Shown here one piece after another: positions 42,321 through 50,052 of a stretch of DNA of 64,000 bases. Within the stretch, counting starts at the first letter, position 1. The number at the start of each line of letters is the position of its first letter. Under the pieces are notes generated by a model. The model did not search any database and had not been told where the DNA came from. It saw nothing but the letters and a program-made list of their open reading frames with translations. This stretch comes from Diaminobutyricibacter sp049994905 (lineage in GTDB: Bacteria > Actinomycetota > Actinomycetes > Actinomycetales > Microbacteriaceae): contig NZ_CP188258.1 of the NCBI RefSeq assembly GCF_049994905.1, positions 2,418,001 to 2,482,000 on the forward strand, read 5' to 3'. The translations under genes and the position numbers were made by a program.

Positions 42321-43715
42321 TCATCCGGCGAAGATCGGTGGCTGCCGACCGGCCCACGGCATCGCCTGCTCGAGCTGGCCTGCGACCTGCACAAGGAGAT
42401 CTTCCCGCGCGATTCGCGCGACCAACTGCACGCCGATGGGCATTCCAGACCGGGACTGCCCGAGAGGGAGGCTGATGGCCGGATGCCCCGATACATTGAA
42501 CGCTGCAGTGAACGGCCCATACTCGAGGATGCGCTCGATCCACGTGCGCGCCGCCCACCGCGGGTCGTCATAGTCGAGCGTTCCGTGCCGGAGCGGAAGC
42601 TGTGCGGTCACCGGCATCACGAGCAGGTCGAGTCCGTCGAACGATCGTTCGACGGAGGTGGTCACGTGGCGCTGCCCGAGTGCGAATCGGTCCACGTCTT
42701 CATCCGTCATCGCCGCCGTCTCCGCGACGATCGACCTCGAGACGGCCTCGAGCAGCCGCGTCTCCGGCCGTCGCGGGGCGAGGAGGAGGGCACGGCCCGC
42801 TGCGTGGATGGCGAGGAGCAGTGCATCGACGACCTCGCGCTGATCGATCGCCGGCGTCGTCTCCGCGACGTCATGCCCGATCCAGTCGAGCGTGTCAGCC
42901 ACACCCCTGGTGACCGCTGCGATCTCGGCGTCGACATCGACGCCTGCCCAGGACTCGGTTGCGAATCCGATGCGAAGCCGCCCCGGATCGACAATGACGA
43001 GCTTCGCGTAGGGGCCAGCCGGCGATCGGATGGTGTCTGGCGTGGCCGCGGCATCCAGGAGCACGGCCGTGTCGCGCACCGTGCGAGTGACGGCGAAGTC
43101 GACTCCCATAGGCAGACCGCCGCGCACTGGTGGTCCCGACGTGGTCGTACCGCGGCTCGGTTTGAGCCCGACGACTCCGCAGCAGGCTGCGGGAATACGG
43201 ATCGACCCTGCCCCGTCACTGCCGTGGGCAACCGGAACGGCGCCCGATGCGACGAGCGCGGCGGCTCCCCCACTCGAGCCACCGACGCCCCGTTCACGAT
43301 TCCATGGGTTTCGTGTCACGCCGTATCGCCTGGATTCGGTCGCGAAATTGAGCCCCAGCTCGGGCGCGCACGTCTGCCCGATAGCCGCGAGCCCAGCCCG
43401 ACGGAAGCGGCTCATGAGTTCGTGGTCGGCGTCGGCGACACCGTGGATCGCCCGGCTGCCGAAGGCGAACGGGACGCCGCGAGCGAACGGCCCGCTGTCT
43501 TTGATGACGAACGGAACACCGCCGAGCGGGCCATCCGCCTCATGCGCAAGCGCCGTCTCGAAGAGGGGCTGCGTCAGCGCACCGAGGTCGTCGGCCACGC
43601 TCGTGAGCGCGACCCTTGCCGCCTCCTCGACCTCTGCCGCGCTCACCTCTCCGTTCGCCATCAGCTCGCGGAGTCCGACGGCGTCGAGTTGTGCGTAGTC
43701 GGTGGGGTCCAGCAT
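42321..43715 (-). CDS. Amidase signature family enzyme
   Basis: A 464-residue amidase. The Ser-cisSer-Lys triad is visible: Lys in VPFVIKDSGPFARG near residue 70, and the two Ser residues in GVGGSSGGAAALVASGAV near 143-160, with HGSDGAGSIRIPA near 164-176. The C-terminal part holds FNVSGHPAISLPLG. It resembles 6-aminohexanoate cyclic-dimer hydrolases and GatA-like amidases, but the lone position, without gatB or gatC, argues against a tRNA role. It may act on linear or cyclic amides. The nuclease-like gene follows 61 bases downstream. Confidence 0.92.
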   Translation of the reverse strand: MLDPTDYAQLDAVGLRELMANGEVSAAEVEEAARVALTSVADDLGALTQPLFETALAHEADGPLGGVPFVIKDSGPFARGVPFAFGSRAIHGVADADHELMSRFRRAGLAAIGQTCAPELGLNFATESRRYGVTRNPWNRERGVGGSSGGAAALVASGAVPVAHGSDGAGSIRIPAACCGVVGLKPSRGTTTSGPPVRGGLPMGVDFAVTRTVRDTAVLLDAAATPDTIRSPAGPYAKLVIVDPGRLRIGFATESWAGVDVDAEIAAVTRGVADTLDWIGHDVAETTPAIDQREVVDALLLAIHAAGRALLLAPRRPETRLLEAVSRSIVAETAAMTDEDVDRFALGQRHVTTSVERSFDGLDLLVMPVTAQLPLRHGTLDYDDPRWAARTWIERILEYGPFTAAFNVSGHPAISLPLGQSRSGMPIGVQLVARIAREDLLVQVAGQLEQAMPWAGRQPPIFAG

Positions 43716-43789
43716 CCCTCCTGACGTCGTGATCCCTCCAGTCTGGCATCACGCCGGCGTAGGCTCGCAGGTGGCGAAGGAGGCTCGGG

Positions 43790-44530
43790 ATGCGCATAGA
43801 CGGCAGCGTCGCCCTGGTGACCGGAGCGAACCGCGGCCTGGGGCGTGCGTTCGCATCCGCCCTTCTCGATGCGGGCGCGCGAACCGTCTATGCCGGCGTG
43901 CGCGACCCCTCATCGGTATCCGACCCCCGGCTGGTCCCGGTTCAGCTGGATGTGACGGATGCCGCACAGGTCGAGGCGGCGGCGGCTCGGTGCGCCGACG
44001 TCGACATCCTCATCAACAACGCCGGCGTCATGCGGACAAGCGCGTTCATCGCCGCGGCCGGTACGGACGGCGCACGAGACGAGATGGCCGTCAACTATTT
44101 CGGGATGCTCTCGCTCTGCCGCGCCTTCGCCCCGGTGCTCGAACGCAACGGCGGCGGCGCGATCGTGAACATGCTGTCGGCGGCGAGCTGGGTCACGCCG
44201 ACGGGCATGGGTTCCTATGCGGCATCGAAGGCCGCCTCCTGGGCGCTGACGAACGGCATCCGGGTTGAACTCCGGAGCCAGGGAACGTTGGTCGTCGCGG
44301 TGCATGCCGGCTTCATCGACACCGAGATGGCCGCGCGCGTTCACGTGGCCAAACTCGATCCGGCCGAGGTAGCCCGGATGACCGTGGAGGCGATCGAGGC
44401 CGGCACGGAGGAAGTGCTCGCGGATGATGAGACGCGCGCGATCAAGGCTGCTCTTCCGACCGCTCTGGAGACGCTGTACCCGCCGATCCAGGCGCGCTGG
44501 GACGAACGACATCCGCGCACTCCGCGCTAG
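43790..44530 (+). CDS. SDR family oxidoreductase
   Basis: A 246-residue classical short-chain dehydrogenase. The cofactor site is VALVTGANRGLGRAFAS near residues 7-23, DVDILINNAGVMRTSAF gives the NNAG motif, and the catalytic Ser-Tyr-Lys set is in MLSAASWVTPTGMGSYAASK near 125-144. The end is helical and ends RHPRTPR. It should be an NAD(P)-dependent alcohol/ketone oxidoreductase of unknown substrate. The ATG at 43790 follows GAAGGAGG. It converges on the lipoprotein cassette, with 11 bases between the stops. Confidence 0.93.
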   Translation: MRIDGSVALVTGANRGLGRAFASALLDAGARTVYAGVRDPSSVSDPRLVPVQLDVTDAAQVEAAAARCADVDILINNAGVMRTSAFIAAAGTDGARDEMAVNYFGMLSLCRAFAPVLERNGGGAIVNMLSAASWVTPTGMGSYAASKAASWALTNGIRVELRSQGTLVVAVHAGFIDTEMAARVHVAKLDPAEVARMTVEAIEAGTEEVLADDETRAIKAALPTALETLYPPIQARWDERHPRTPR

Positions 44531-44541
44531 CGTGTGCCCGT

Positions 44542-45111
44542 CTATCCCGTTATGTCGGCCGGATTCGGCGTAGGGAAGGTGCCGGGTCCCGTCTCGCCAT
44601 TCCGAATGCACTGCCCATATGCGGAAACGCCAACGCGTGGCCGAGTTGAGCTCTCCCCGTTGAGCGTTATGTAGAGCTGTGTCCGGCCGTCGGTGAAGCG
44701 ATAGTCCATGGCCGTGCCCCCCTGAACGTTTGGCTCTTTGAGAAGCAGCGACCACTCCTTCCCGGTCGGCTCCATCACGCTCAGGAGCTGGCCGTTCGGG
44801 ACCTCGTGGGTCAGGTCGAACGCGAAGCCATACAACCATTGGGCACTCCCTCGGGGACCTGTGTCGATGGTGCCATCGCAATAGTTGTAGTGGTTCTGCT
44901 CTGGGCCTTTCTCTAGAATCCAGTCAGCTGGAATCTTCGCCGTCGCGCGTTTGACAACTCGAATGGCCGCCGTCGCGCCCTGTTCCAAAGTGGTGTCTGT
45001 CACTCCGCTTCCCCCACATCCAGACAAACAAGCAGCAGTCGCGATGATCACGGTGGCACGCAGGACACCTTGTTGCGATCGTGATGGCGTTGGCATAGCG
45101 GCCACCTGCAT
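44542..45111 (-). CDS. Lipoprotein paralogue 1 of a triplet (candidate immunity lipoprotein)
   Basis: A 189-residue lipoprotein with the lipobox LSGC at about residues 30-33. The mature part reads GVTDTTLEQGATAAIRVVKR, then IPADWILEKGPEQNHYNYCD, with a second conserved Cys in GQCIRNG. It is nearly identical to paralogue 3. Upstream of the ATG at 45111 it keeps a copy of the hydrolase gene's last codons, so it is a duplicate of paralogue 3. TTG at 45123 is an alternative start. The family resembles mycobacterial LppA-type lipoproteins, from memory. Function unknown; position suggests a surface partner or inhibitor of the hydrolase. Confidence 0.85.
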   Translation of the reverse strand: MQVAAMPTPSRSQQGVLRATVIIATAACLSGCGGSGVTDTTLEQGATAAIRVVKRATAKIPADWILEKGPEQNHYNYCDGTIDTGPRGSAQWLYGFAFDLTHEVPNGQLLSVMEPTGKEWSLLLKEPNVQGGTAMDYRFTDGRTQLYITLNGESSTRPRVGVSAYGQCIRNGETGPGTFPTPNPADITG

Positions 45112-45134
45112 ACGCACACTCAATACACCGTGCA

Positions 45135-45671
45135 CTACCCCGCGAAATCGGCAGGGTTGGGAGTGGGAAACGTGTTGGGACCGGTGTCTCCGTTGCGGAT
45201 GCACGTGCTGATGGCGCCTACCCCGACTCGAGGCCGGCTCGTATTCTCTCCGTTGAGCATTATGTGCAGGCGGGTTCGACCGTCGGAGAAGTAATAGTCC
45301 GTGGCCGTTCCCCCTTGCTCATTTGGCTCAGTGGAAGTGAGCTTCCATTCTTTGCTGCCGGGGGTCATGAGATTGAGGAGTTCTTCGTTCGGTACCACGT
45401 GTTCAAGGTCGATGGCGTATCCGTAGGACCAATAGGCACTCCCATTGGGGCCTCTGTCGATAGTGCCGTCGCAGTACCCGTAGTCGTTATGCTCGGGATC
45501 CTTCGCGAGTATCCAGTCTTCTGGGATCTTCGCCGTTGCGCTATTGACGGCCCTTATTGTCTCGATTGCGCCTTTTTGCAATGTGGTGTCCGTCACTCCG
45601 CTTCCTCCGCATCCGGTCAGGCTCAGTGCGGTGAGTGCGGCAATAGCCAGCGCGATCGATGTTCTCCGCAT
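45135..45671 (-). CDS. Lipoprotein paralogue 2 of a triplet (divergent copy)
   Basis: A 178-residue lipoprotein with a short signal peptide ending at the lipobox LTGC near residues 18-21. The mature sequence (GVTDTTLQKGAIETIRAVNS, then IPEDWILAKDPEHNDYGYCD and STCIRNGDTGPNTFPTPNPA) follows the other two, but with many substitutions and a different signal peptide. Three Cys are kept across all copies: the lipid-anchor Cys and two that could form a disulfide. Being sandwiched between two near-identical copies, it is either older or acquired separately. ATG at 45671; seven bases separate it from paralogue 3. Confidence 0.87.
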   Translation of the reverse strand: MRRTSIALAIAALTALSLTGCGGSGVTDTTLQKGAIETIRAVNSATAKIPEDWILAKDPEHNDYGYCDGTIDRGPNGSAYWSYGYAIDLEHVVPNEELLNLMTPGSKEWKLTSTEPNEQGGTATDYYFSDGRTRLHIMLNGENTSRPRVGVGAISTCIRNGDTGPNTFPTPNPADFAG

Positions 45672-45678
45672 TCACGCC

Positions 45679-46248
45679 CTACTCAGATATGTCGGCGGGA
45701 TTCGGCGTAGGGAAGGTGCCGGGCCCTGTAGTGCCGTTCCGGATGCACTGCCCATATGCGGAAACGCCAACGCGGGGCCGAGTTGAACTCTCCCCGTTCA
45801 GCGTTATGTAAAGCTGTGTTCGGCCATCGGTGAAGCGATAATCCATGGCTGTGCCTCCCTGAACGTTTGACTCTTTGACAAGCAGCGACCACTCCTTCCC
45901 GGTCGGCTCCATCAGGCTCAGGAGCTGGGCGTTCGGGACCTCGTGGGTCAGGTCGAACGCGAAGCCATACAACCATTGGGCACTCCCGCGGGAACCCGTG
46001 TCGATGGTGCCATCGCAATAGTTATAGTCGTTCTGCTCAGGGCCCTTCTCGAGAATCCAGTCGGCTGGAATCTTCGCCGTCGCGCGTTTGACGACTCGGA
46101 TGGCCGCCGTGGCGCCCTGTTCCAGCGTGGTATCTGTCACTCCGCTTCCTCCACATCCAAACAAACAAGCAGCAGTCGCGACGATCACCGCGGCAGCCAG
46201 GGCACCTCGACGCCATCGTGATGGCGTTGACTTAGAGATCACTTGCAT
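45679..46248 (-). CDS. Lipoprotein paralogue 3 of a triplet (hydrolase-proximal copy)
   Basis: A 189-residue lipoprotein with lipobox LFGC near residues 30-33, followed by the same mature fold as paralogue 1 (IPADWILEKGPEQNDYNYCD, then GFAFDLTHEVPNAQLLSLME). The two differ at only about a dozen positions. The ATG at 46248 lies eight bases after the hydrolase stop; a TTG at 46260 overlaps that stop. It is probably the original member of the pair, since paralogue 1 carries hydrolase-derived sequence in front of it. Codon use is less GC-biased than in flanking core genes. Confidence 0.87.
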   Translation of the reverse strand: MQVISKSTPSRWRRGALAAAVIVATAACLFGCGGSGVTDTTLEQGATAAIRVVKRATAKIPADWILEKGPEQNDYNYCDGTIDTGSRGSAQWLYGFAFDLTHEVPNAQLLSLMEPTGKEWSLLVKESNVQGGTAMDYRFTDGRTQLYITLNGESSTRPRVGVSAYGQCIRNGTTGPGTFPTPNPADISE

Positions 46249-46256
46249 ACGCACAC

Positions 46257-47438
46257 TCAATACACCTGCGTCGGCCGTTCGCCGAACGGGCCTGGAGCAA
46301 GCCAGGTGCCCGTCTGCGGAGACTCCCCAACCATCACGTAGTAGATGTTCTTCCAGGCTTGTGTTCCTGCATCGAAGACAGCGTCGTGCGCCCAGGGGTT
46401 GACCGGCAGACCGGCCAGAGGCGTCGGGCCGGAGTCGAGGACGGTCACCCCTTCGAGGTCTTCGGTGTTCGCACCAAACGGGCCGGTTCCCCAGAACAAT
46501 CCCTGAAACGGAGTAATTGGATCGTCTGGCGCGGTCAGGGTGTATCGGGGTGTCTGCGGGTTCTTATAATCCTGGACCGAGTGCACATCCGGACCGGCCC
46601 CGGCACTGGACACCTGAATGACCGCATCGGCCGACAGACCGACCTTCTCGGCTGCGCCGACGATCCCACCCCCGGCACTGTGGCCAACAATTACGGAACG
46701 CGCCTCGGTCACAGCGCGGACACCGTCTACGAATTCGGCAAGGGCACGGCCGGTTGCGTTCGCCATGCCGGAAAGTTCTGTTGTACGCGTGTAGGTCCCC
46801 CAGTCAGGAAAATCGCCTCCCATCCAAGTAACCGTGACCAGACTGTCGTCGTTGTGGTCGCGATTCTCCTTCTGGAAGTTCGCTGCTCGCTTGTCATAAC
46901 CCAGGACGGTGTCCATGTTGAGGGTTGTGCCGTTGACGATCACGCCGATGTTGCGGGTGCTCGCGGTGAGGGTGCCGTGTACCTCGACATAGCGCCCGTT
47001 GCCGGCGAGGTCGAAAAGCAAAACCTGGCGTCCCTCCATGGTGGTGTAGGTGGCCTGGCGTGCTTCCAGGCCGGCGATCTGATGCACCAGCTCCGCGCGT
47101 GCCAGAGTAGTGCCGCGAAACGATGCCAGGTCGTCGATCTGTTGGTGGAGGGCAGCGATCTTCTTCTCGTTCGCCGCTTTCGCGACCTGGATGTTCAGCT
47201 TGCTGGCCGCGTAGCGCGCATCCCAGCCCACACCGTTCAACGCACCGATCACCGCCGGGATCCCGACCACCAAGGCCGTTTGCGCATCCGACAGGCCACC
47301 GTCCGGCCCGTCGAGACTGTGCCACCAGTCCGCGACCGCCTGCGGGTCCGCTCTGCCGAGTTTGGTGGCGAGTTCCGGATGCGCCGCCAGCAACGCCCGA
47401 AGATCGGTCGCCGACAAGCCGGCCAGCATCCCGAGCAA
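46257..47438 (-). CDS. DUF1023-type alpha/beta hydrolase, C-terminal part (frameshifted from its N-terminus)
   Basis: This frame encodes about 393 residues plus upstream in-frame sequence without a start codon. It continues the helical part (TDLRALLAAHPELATKLGRA, and a coiled coil NEKKIAALHQQIDDLASFRG) and then the hydrolase: VIVNGTTLNMDTVLGYDKRA, DSLVTVTWMGGDFPDWGTYT and the nucleophile elbow SVIVGHSAGGGIVGA. A candidate catalytic His lies in NPWAHDAVFD. It matches Abhydrolase_8/DUF1023 proteins, which may be lipases or esterases. The N-terminal half is in another frame (47249-48067), with the switch near 47470-47500. It could be a pseudogene, a read error or a recoded gene. Confidence 0.8.
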   Translation of the reverse strand: MLGMLAGLSATDLRALLAAHPELATKLGRADPQAVADWWHSLDGPDGGLSDAQTALVVGIPAVIGALNGVGWDARYAASKLNIQVAKAANEKKIAALHQQIDDLASFRGTTLARAELVHQIAGLEARQATYTTMEGRQVLLFDLAGNGRYVEVHGTLTASTRNIGVIVNGTTLNMDTVLGYDKRAANFQKENRDHNDDSLVTVTWMGGDFPDWGTYTRTTELSGMANATGRALAEFVDGVRAVTEARSVIVGHSAGGGIVGAAEKVGLSADAVIQVSSAGAGPDVHSVQDYKNPQTPRYTLTAPDDPITPFQGLFWGTGPFGANTEDLEGVTVLDSGPTPLAGLPVNPWAHDAVFDAGTQAWKNIYYVMVGESPQTGTWLAPGPFGERPTQVY

Positions 47439-48067
47439 CGCGGCGGGCGAGGAGGTGCGGATTCCGCCGGTGCTGAGCTGCCAGTGTTGCCCAACACTTC
47501 CCGTGTCGTCAACGCTCCCATGCAGGCCCGGTCGGCGTGCCGCCTCCAGGTGACCAAGTCATCCCATTGGGCGTCGACCCGGCGCAGTACCGCCTCCTCC
47601 CCCTCGATCCGCTCAACCAGCCGCGCCCTCTTCCGCAGGATGTCGTTTCTGTGGACCTCCTGGCCCGTCGCCTTCTCCTGTGCCAGCACCCGGTCATCCA
47701 GCAGGTGCGACGCATTCAGCGTGGACTGCGCCACGTCCAACGCCGAAAGAGCGCGGGATCGCTGCAGAGCCAGCGCAGCCTGCTGGTCCTTGATCTGCTG
47801 CACCTGACCCGCATACACCTGCAACGCGGTCGCCTGCGCCTCCAGACCCTCTGCCAGCGGCAGCAGGTCCGGGGTCACCGAACCCATCGCCGACTGAAAT
47901 GCCTGCTGCGCCTTCCCCTGCCACGCCGTACCGGCCACTGTATCCGCGGCCGCGGCCACTTCCGCATGCGCCGCCCGCAACTCCGCCGCCTTCAACACCC
48001 GCGCCGCCGCCAGTGAACGGATCCCGGCCGGCTCCCCCGCACCCGGATCCGCCGTATTCACCGACAT
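47249..48067 (-). CDS. WXG-motif helical N-terminal part of the hydrolase gene (frameshifted)
   Basis: About 195 meaningful residues, after which the frame leaves the family sequence. LRAAHAEVAAAADTVAGTAW leads into WQG (a WXG motif near residue 50) and FQSAM, then a long helical region (EAQATALQVYAGQVQQIKDQ and RKRARLVERIEGEEAVLRRV) resembling WXG100/LXG export domains. Beyond about REVLGNTGS the correct continuation lies in the other frame, read LSTGGIRTSS. The ATG at 48067 overlaps the upstream stop (ATGA). Domain order (helical WXG domain, then hydrolase) suggests a type VII-like secreted enzyme. Confidence 0.78.
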   Translation of the reverse strand: MSVNTADPGAGEPAGIRSLAAARVLKAAELRAAHAEVAAAADTVAGTAWQGKAQQAFQSAMGSVTPDLLPLAEGLEAQATALQVYAGQVQQIKDQQAALALQRSRALSALDVAQSTLNASHLLDDRVLAQEKATGQEVHRNDILRKRARLVERIEGEEAVLRRVDAQWDDLVTWRRHADRACMGALTTREVLGNTGSSAPAESAPPRPPRCSGCWPACRRPIFGRCWRRIRNSPPNSAERTRRRSRTGGTVSTGRTVACRMRKRPWWSGSRR

Positions 48068-48342
48068 CAGAACACCCGAGCCAGCCCGGCATCCGCCTCC
48101 GCGAACGACGCCGCCGCCTGCGCAGGCGACCCACCGACCGCCTGCAGCGCATCCGCGACAGCCCCGGCACGCGCATCCTGCTGGACAGCACCGTCTCGCA
48201 GCGCCGACGCGACTTCGGGCGAGCCGAGCACGCCGCCCGCCCGCACACTCAAAACGCCGTTGAACCGCAATGACGACGCCGCGGACACGATCCGCGCCGA
48301 CACCTCACGCAGCCGCGACCCATCGACGTGCAGATCAGACAC
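48067..48342 (-). CDS. EspC-like small helical protein (type VII secretion partner candidate)
   Basis: A 91-residue protein that starts VSDLHVDGSRLREVSARIVS and ends with a helix and the motif SFAEADAGLARVF. The overall plan resembles EspC-like type VII secretion targets: N-terminal helix, glycine-containing turn, second helix (QDARAGAVADALQAV), then a Y/F-x-x-x-D motif. Here F replaces the usual Tyr in F-A-E-A-D. It has no signal peptide or membrane helix. The GTG at 48342 is preferred; a longer frame to 48438 is not family-like. It overlaps the WXG-hydrolase gene by three bases and is the first gene of the cassette. Confidence 0.72.
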   Translation of the reverse strand: MSDLHVDGSRLREVSARIVSAASSLRFNGVLSVRAGGVLGSPEVASALRDGAVQQDARAGAVADALQAVGGSPAQAAASFAEADAGLARVF

Positions 48343-48510
48343 GTTCAGCGACCTGCGACCAGCCGATCCGCGCTCCCCGTCAGCTCCTGAAACGACGCGT
48401 TGATATTCGACACACAAACCCCGATCCCCAGTACCCACAGATGACCGCGCCCCCCCGTGAACGCGATTTCTACGGTACTGAGACCGAGTCCTTAAAGCAA
48501 ATCAGACGTT

Positions 48511-48526
48511 ATGCAAATAATTGCAT
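48511..48526. promoter_or_regulatory. AT-rich inverted repeat upstream of the hydrolase cassette
   Basis: ATGCAAATAATTGCAT has perfect six-base arms around a four-base spacer. It lies in a distinctly AT-rich patch (about 48490-48532) in otherwise GC-rich DNA, 169 bases before the cassette's GTG. It could be an operator or silencer site. Confidence 0.4.
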
Positions 48527-48548
48527 TAGCCGTCGACCACGCCGAGGC

Positions 48549-48938
48549 TCAGGACCCGCGGACCGCGGCGACCTTCCTCTTGAGGAACACCATCGGCAGG
48601 AAGAACGTCGCAAGGCTCGTCACGAGCCAGACGACCATCGTCGCGAGGATCCACGTCTGCCACCCGCGGATCACCAGCCCGCCGGCGAAAAGCGACGCGA
48701 TCAGCAGGGCGACGAAGGTCGACACCAGCCCGACACCGCCGAGGAACGCCCGGGCGTGTTGCGCGGCCAGCTTTGCGATGAAGGGCGAAAGCACCCCCTG
48801 AACGATCGCGAACACCACGATCGTGATGAGGAACCCTTCGGTCGTGAGACCGAACCCGGGCAGCAGCCATGCGGCGACGAGCAGGCCGAGCGCCGCCGAC
48901 ACGAGGAAGATCGCGATACGGATGAGCAAGCGGATCAT
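48549..48938 (-). CDS. Phage-holin-family (superfamily IV) membrane protein
   Basis: A 129-residue protein with four hydrophobic segments (about 3-27, 33-52, 62-82 and 92-115), matching the PF04020-type 'mycobacterial 4 TMS phage holin' family. Despite the name, this family is common in chromosomes, and there are no endolysin or phage genes beside it, so a lysis role is unlikely. The ATG at 48938 follows CAGGGGAGAACC. It stands between the serine hydrolase gene and the hydrolase cassette and has no clear operon partner. Confidence 0.88.
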   Translation of the reverse strand: MIRLLIRIAIFLVSAALGLLVAAWLLPGFGLTTEGFLITIVVFAIVQGVLSPFIAKLAAQHARAFLGGVGLVSTFVALLIASLFAGGLVIRGWQTWILATMVVWLVTSLATFFLPMVFLKRKVAAVRGS

Positions 48939-49010
48939 GGTTCTCCCCTGTCGTTCGATCTCATTCTGTCGGAGGGCAGAGGTCCTGTCATCGCTTGGGG
49001 AGCGGTTCAC

Positions 49011-50015
49011 CTAGATCCGCGCGTCGAGCTCCCGGATGACCGGCCACGCGCCCTCTTCCGAGTTGCTCAGCACCACCAGGTCGACGCCGACCTCGGGGTA
49101 GCTGCGCACGATCCCCGAGGAGCCCGCGTTGATGCCTTCCTTGTACCAGGACCTCGCGACGCCGTCATCGTCGACGTCGAACTCGAGCCCGAAGCCATAG
49201 AAGACGTTCGAATCGTGCTGCACCTGCGGCAGGAAGAATTCGTCGGTCAACTCACGCCCGAGCAACTCGCCACCGCGCGCGGCGTCGATGAACGTGAGCA
49301 GGTCGGACGCCGTCGCGTGCGCTCCCCCGTCGGGCGAACCGATCGGCGGATAGCTGAAGATGTTCTCGACCCAGCGGCCGTCCGCGTCCCGGTCCCATCC
49401 CTCTGCGACGCGCGGTTCAGCGTCGCGGCGGTCGAAGAACCCGCTGTCGTCCATCCCGGCGCGAGCGAAGACGTGCTCGCGCACATAGTCGCGATAGCGC
49501 ATCCCACTCGCACGCTCGACAGCGAGACCGGCAAGGATGTAGCCGACATTGCAGTAGCGGCACTGGACGCCCGCACGTGCAAGCGGGGGCTTGTGGACGA
49601 ACTGCGGAAGAAAGTCAGCAGTCTCGATCACGGAATAGCTGGGCTTGTCCACCCAGAGCGCCGCGTAGTCTTCTCCGGCCTCCTCGTCTGCGTCATCAGC
49701 GATGCCGCTCGTGTGCGTCAGCAGGTGCAGCAGGGAGACATCGGGGCCGATGGTGGTGCCAGCGAGATCGACGTAATAGTGGATGGACGCCTCGAGATCC
49801 AGCGCCCCCAGCTCGACCTGCTGCAGAACCGCGACGCTCGTGAAGAGTTTGGTGATCGATGCGGTGTCGAAGCGCAGGTCCATGGCGTTCGGGATGCCCC
49901 ACCGCGGCGACGCAAGCCCCCGCGCGGCTTCGAATACAACGGCACCGCGCTCGCGCACGAGCACGACTCCCGAGAATTCTTCGTCGAGCACGGATTCGAG
50001 ATCGGTGGTGTCCAC
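49011..50015 (-). CDS. Beta-lactamase-family serine hydrolase (class C/PBP-like)
   Basis: A 334-residue enzyme of the beta-lactamase/penicillin-binding-protein-like family. The SxxK motif is SITK in FDTASITKLFTSV near residues 52-64, the second motif is YCN in QCRYCNVGYILAGL near 150, and AHATASDLLTFIDA near 235 is typical of the C-terminal lobe. No signal peptide is seen, so it is probably a cytoplasmic esterase or peptidase and not a resistance enzyme. The GTG at 50015 lies six bases after TACGAT; the frame continues upstream, but without family resemblance. Confidence 0.88.
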   Translation of the reverse strand: MDTTDLESVLDEEFSGVVLVRERGAVVFEAARGLASPRWGIPNAMDLRFDTASITKLFTSVAVLQQVELGALDLEASIHYYVDLAGTTIGPDVSLLHLLTHTSGIADDADEEAGEDYAALWVDKPSYSVIETADFLPQFVHKPPLARAGVQCRYCNVGYILAGLAVERASGMRYRDYVREHVFARAGMDDSGFFDRRDAEPRVAEGWDRDADGRWVENIFSYPPIGSPDGGAHATASDLLTFIDAARGGELLGRELTDEFFLPQVQHDSNVFYGFGLEFDVDDDGVARSWYKEGINAGSSGIVRSYPEVGVDLVVLSNSEEGAWPVIRELDARI

Positions 50016-50052
50016 GTTCCGATCGTAGCGACCGGGCCGCGCGCCCTCTCCC

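Noticed and set aside
42213..43724. A 503-codon plus-strand frame opposite the amidase gene
   Set aside because: The minus strand has the full amidase triad and family length; the plus frame has no motif.
46359..47807. A 482-codon plus-strand frame across the hydrolase gene
   Set aside because: No family resemblance. The opposite strand has the WXG helices, the GHSAGGG elbow and the operon context.
48549..48938. The holin-family gene as a sign of a prophage
   Set aside because: This four-helix family is common in actinobacterial chromosomes, and no lysin, capsid or integrase gene is near.
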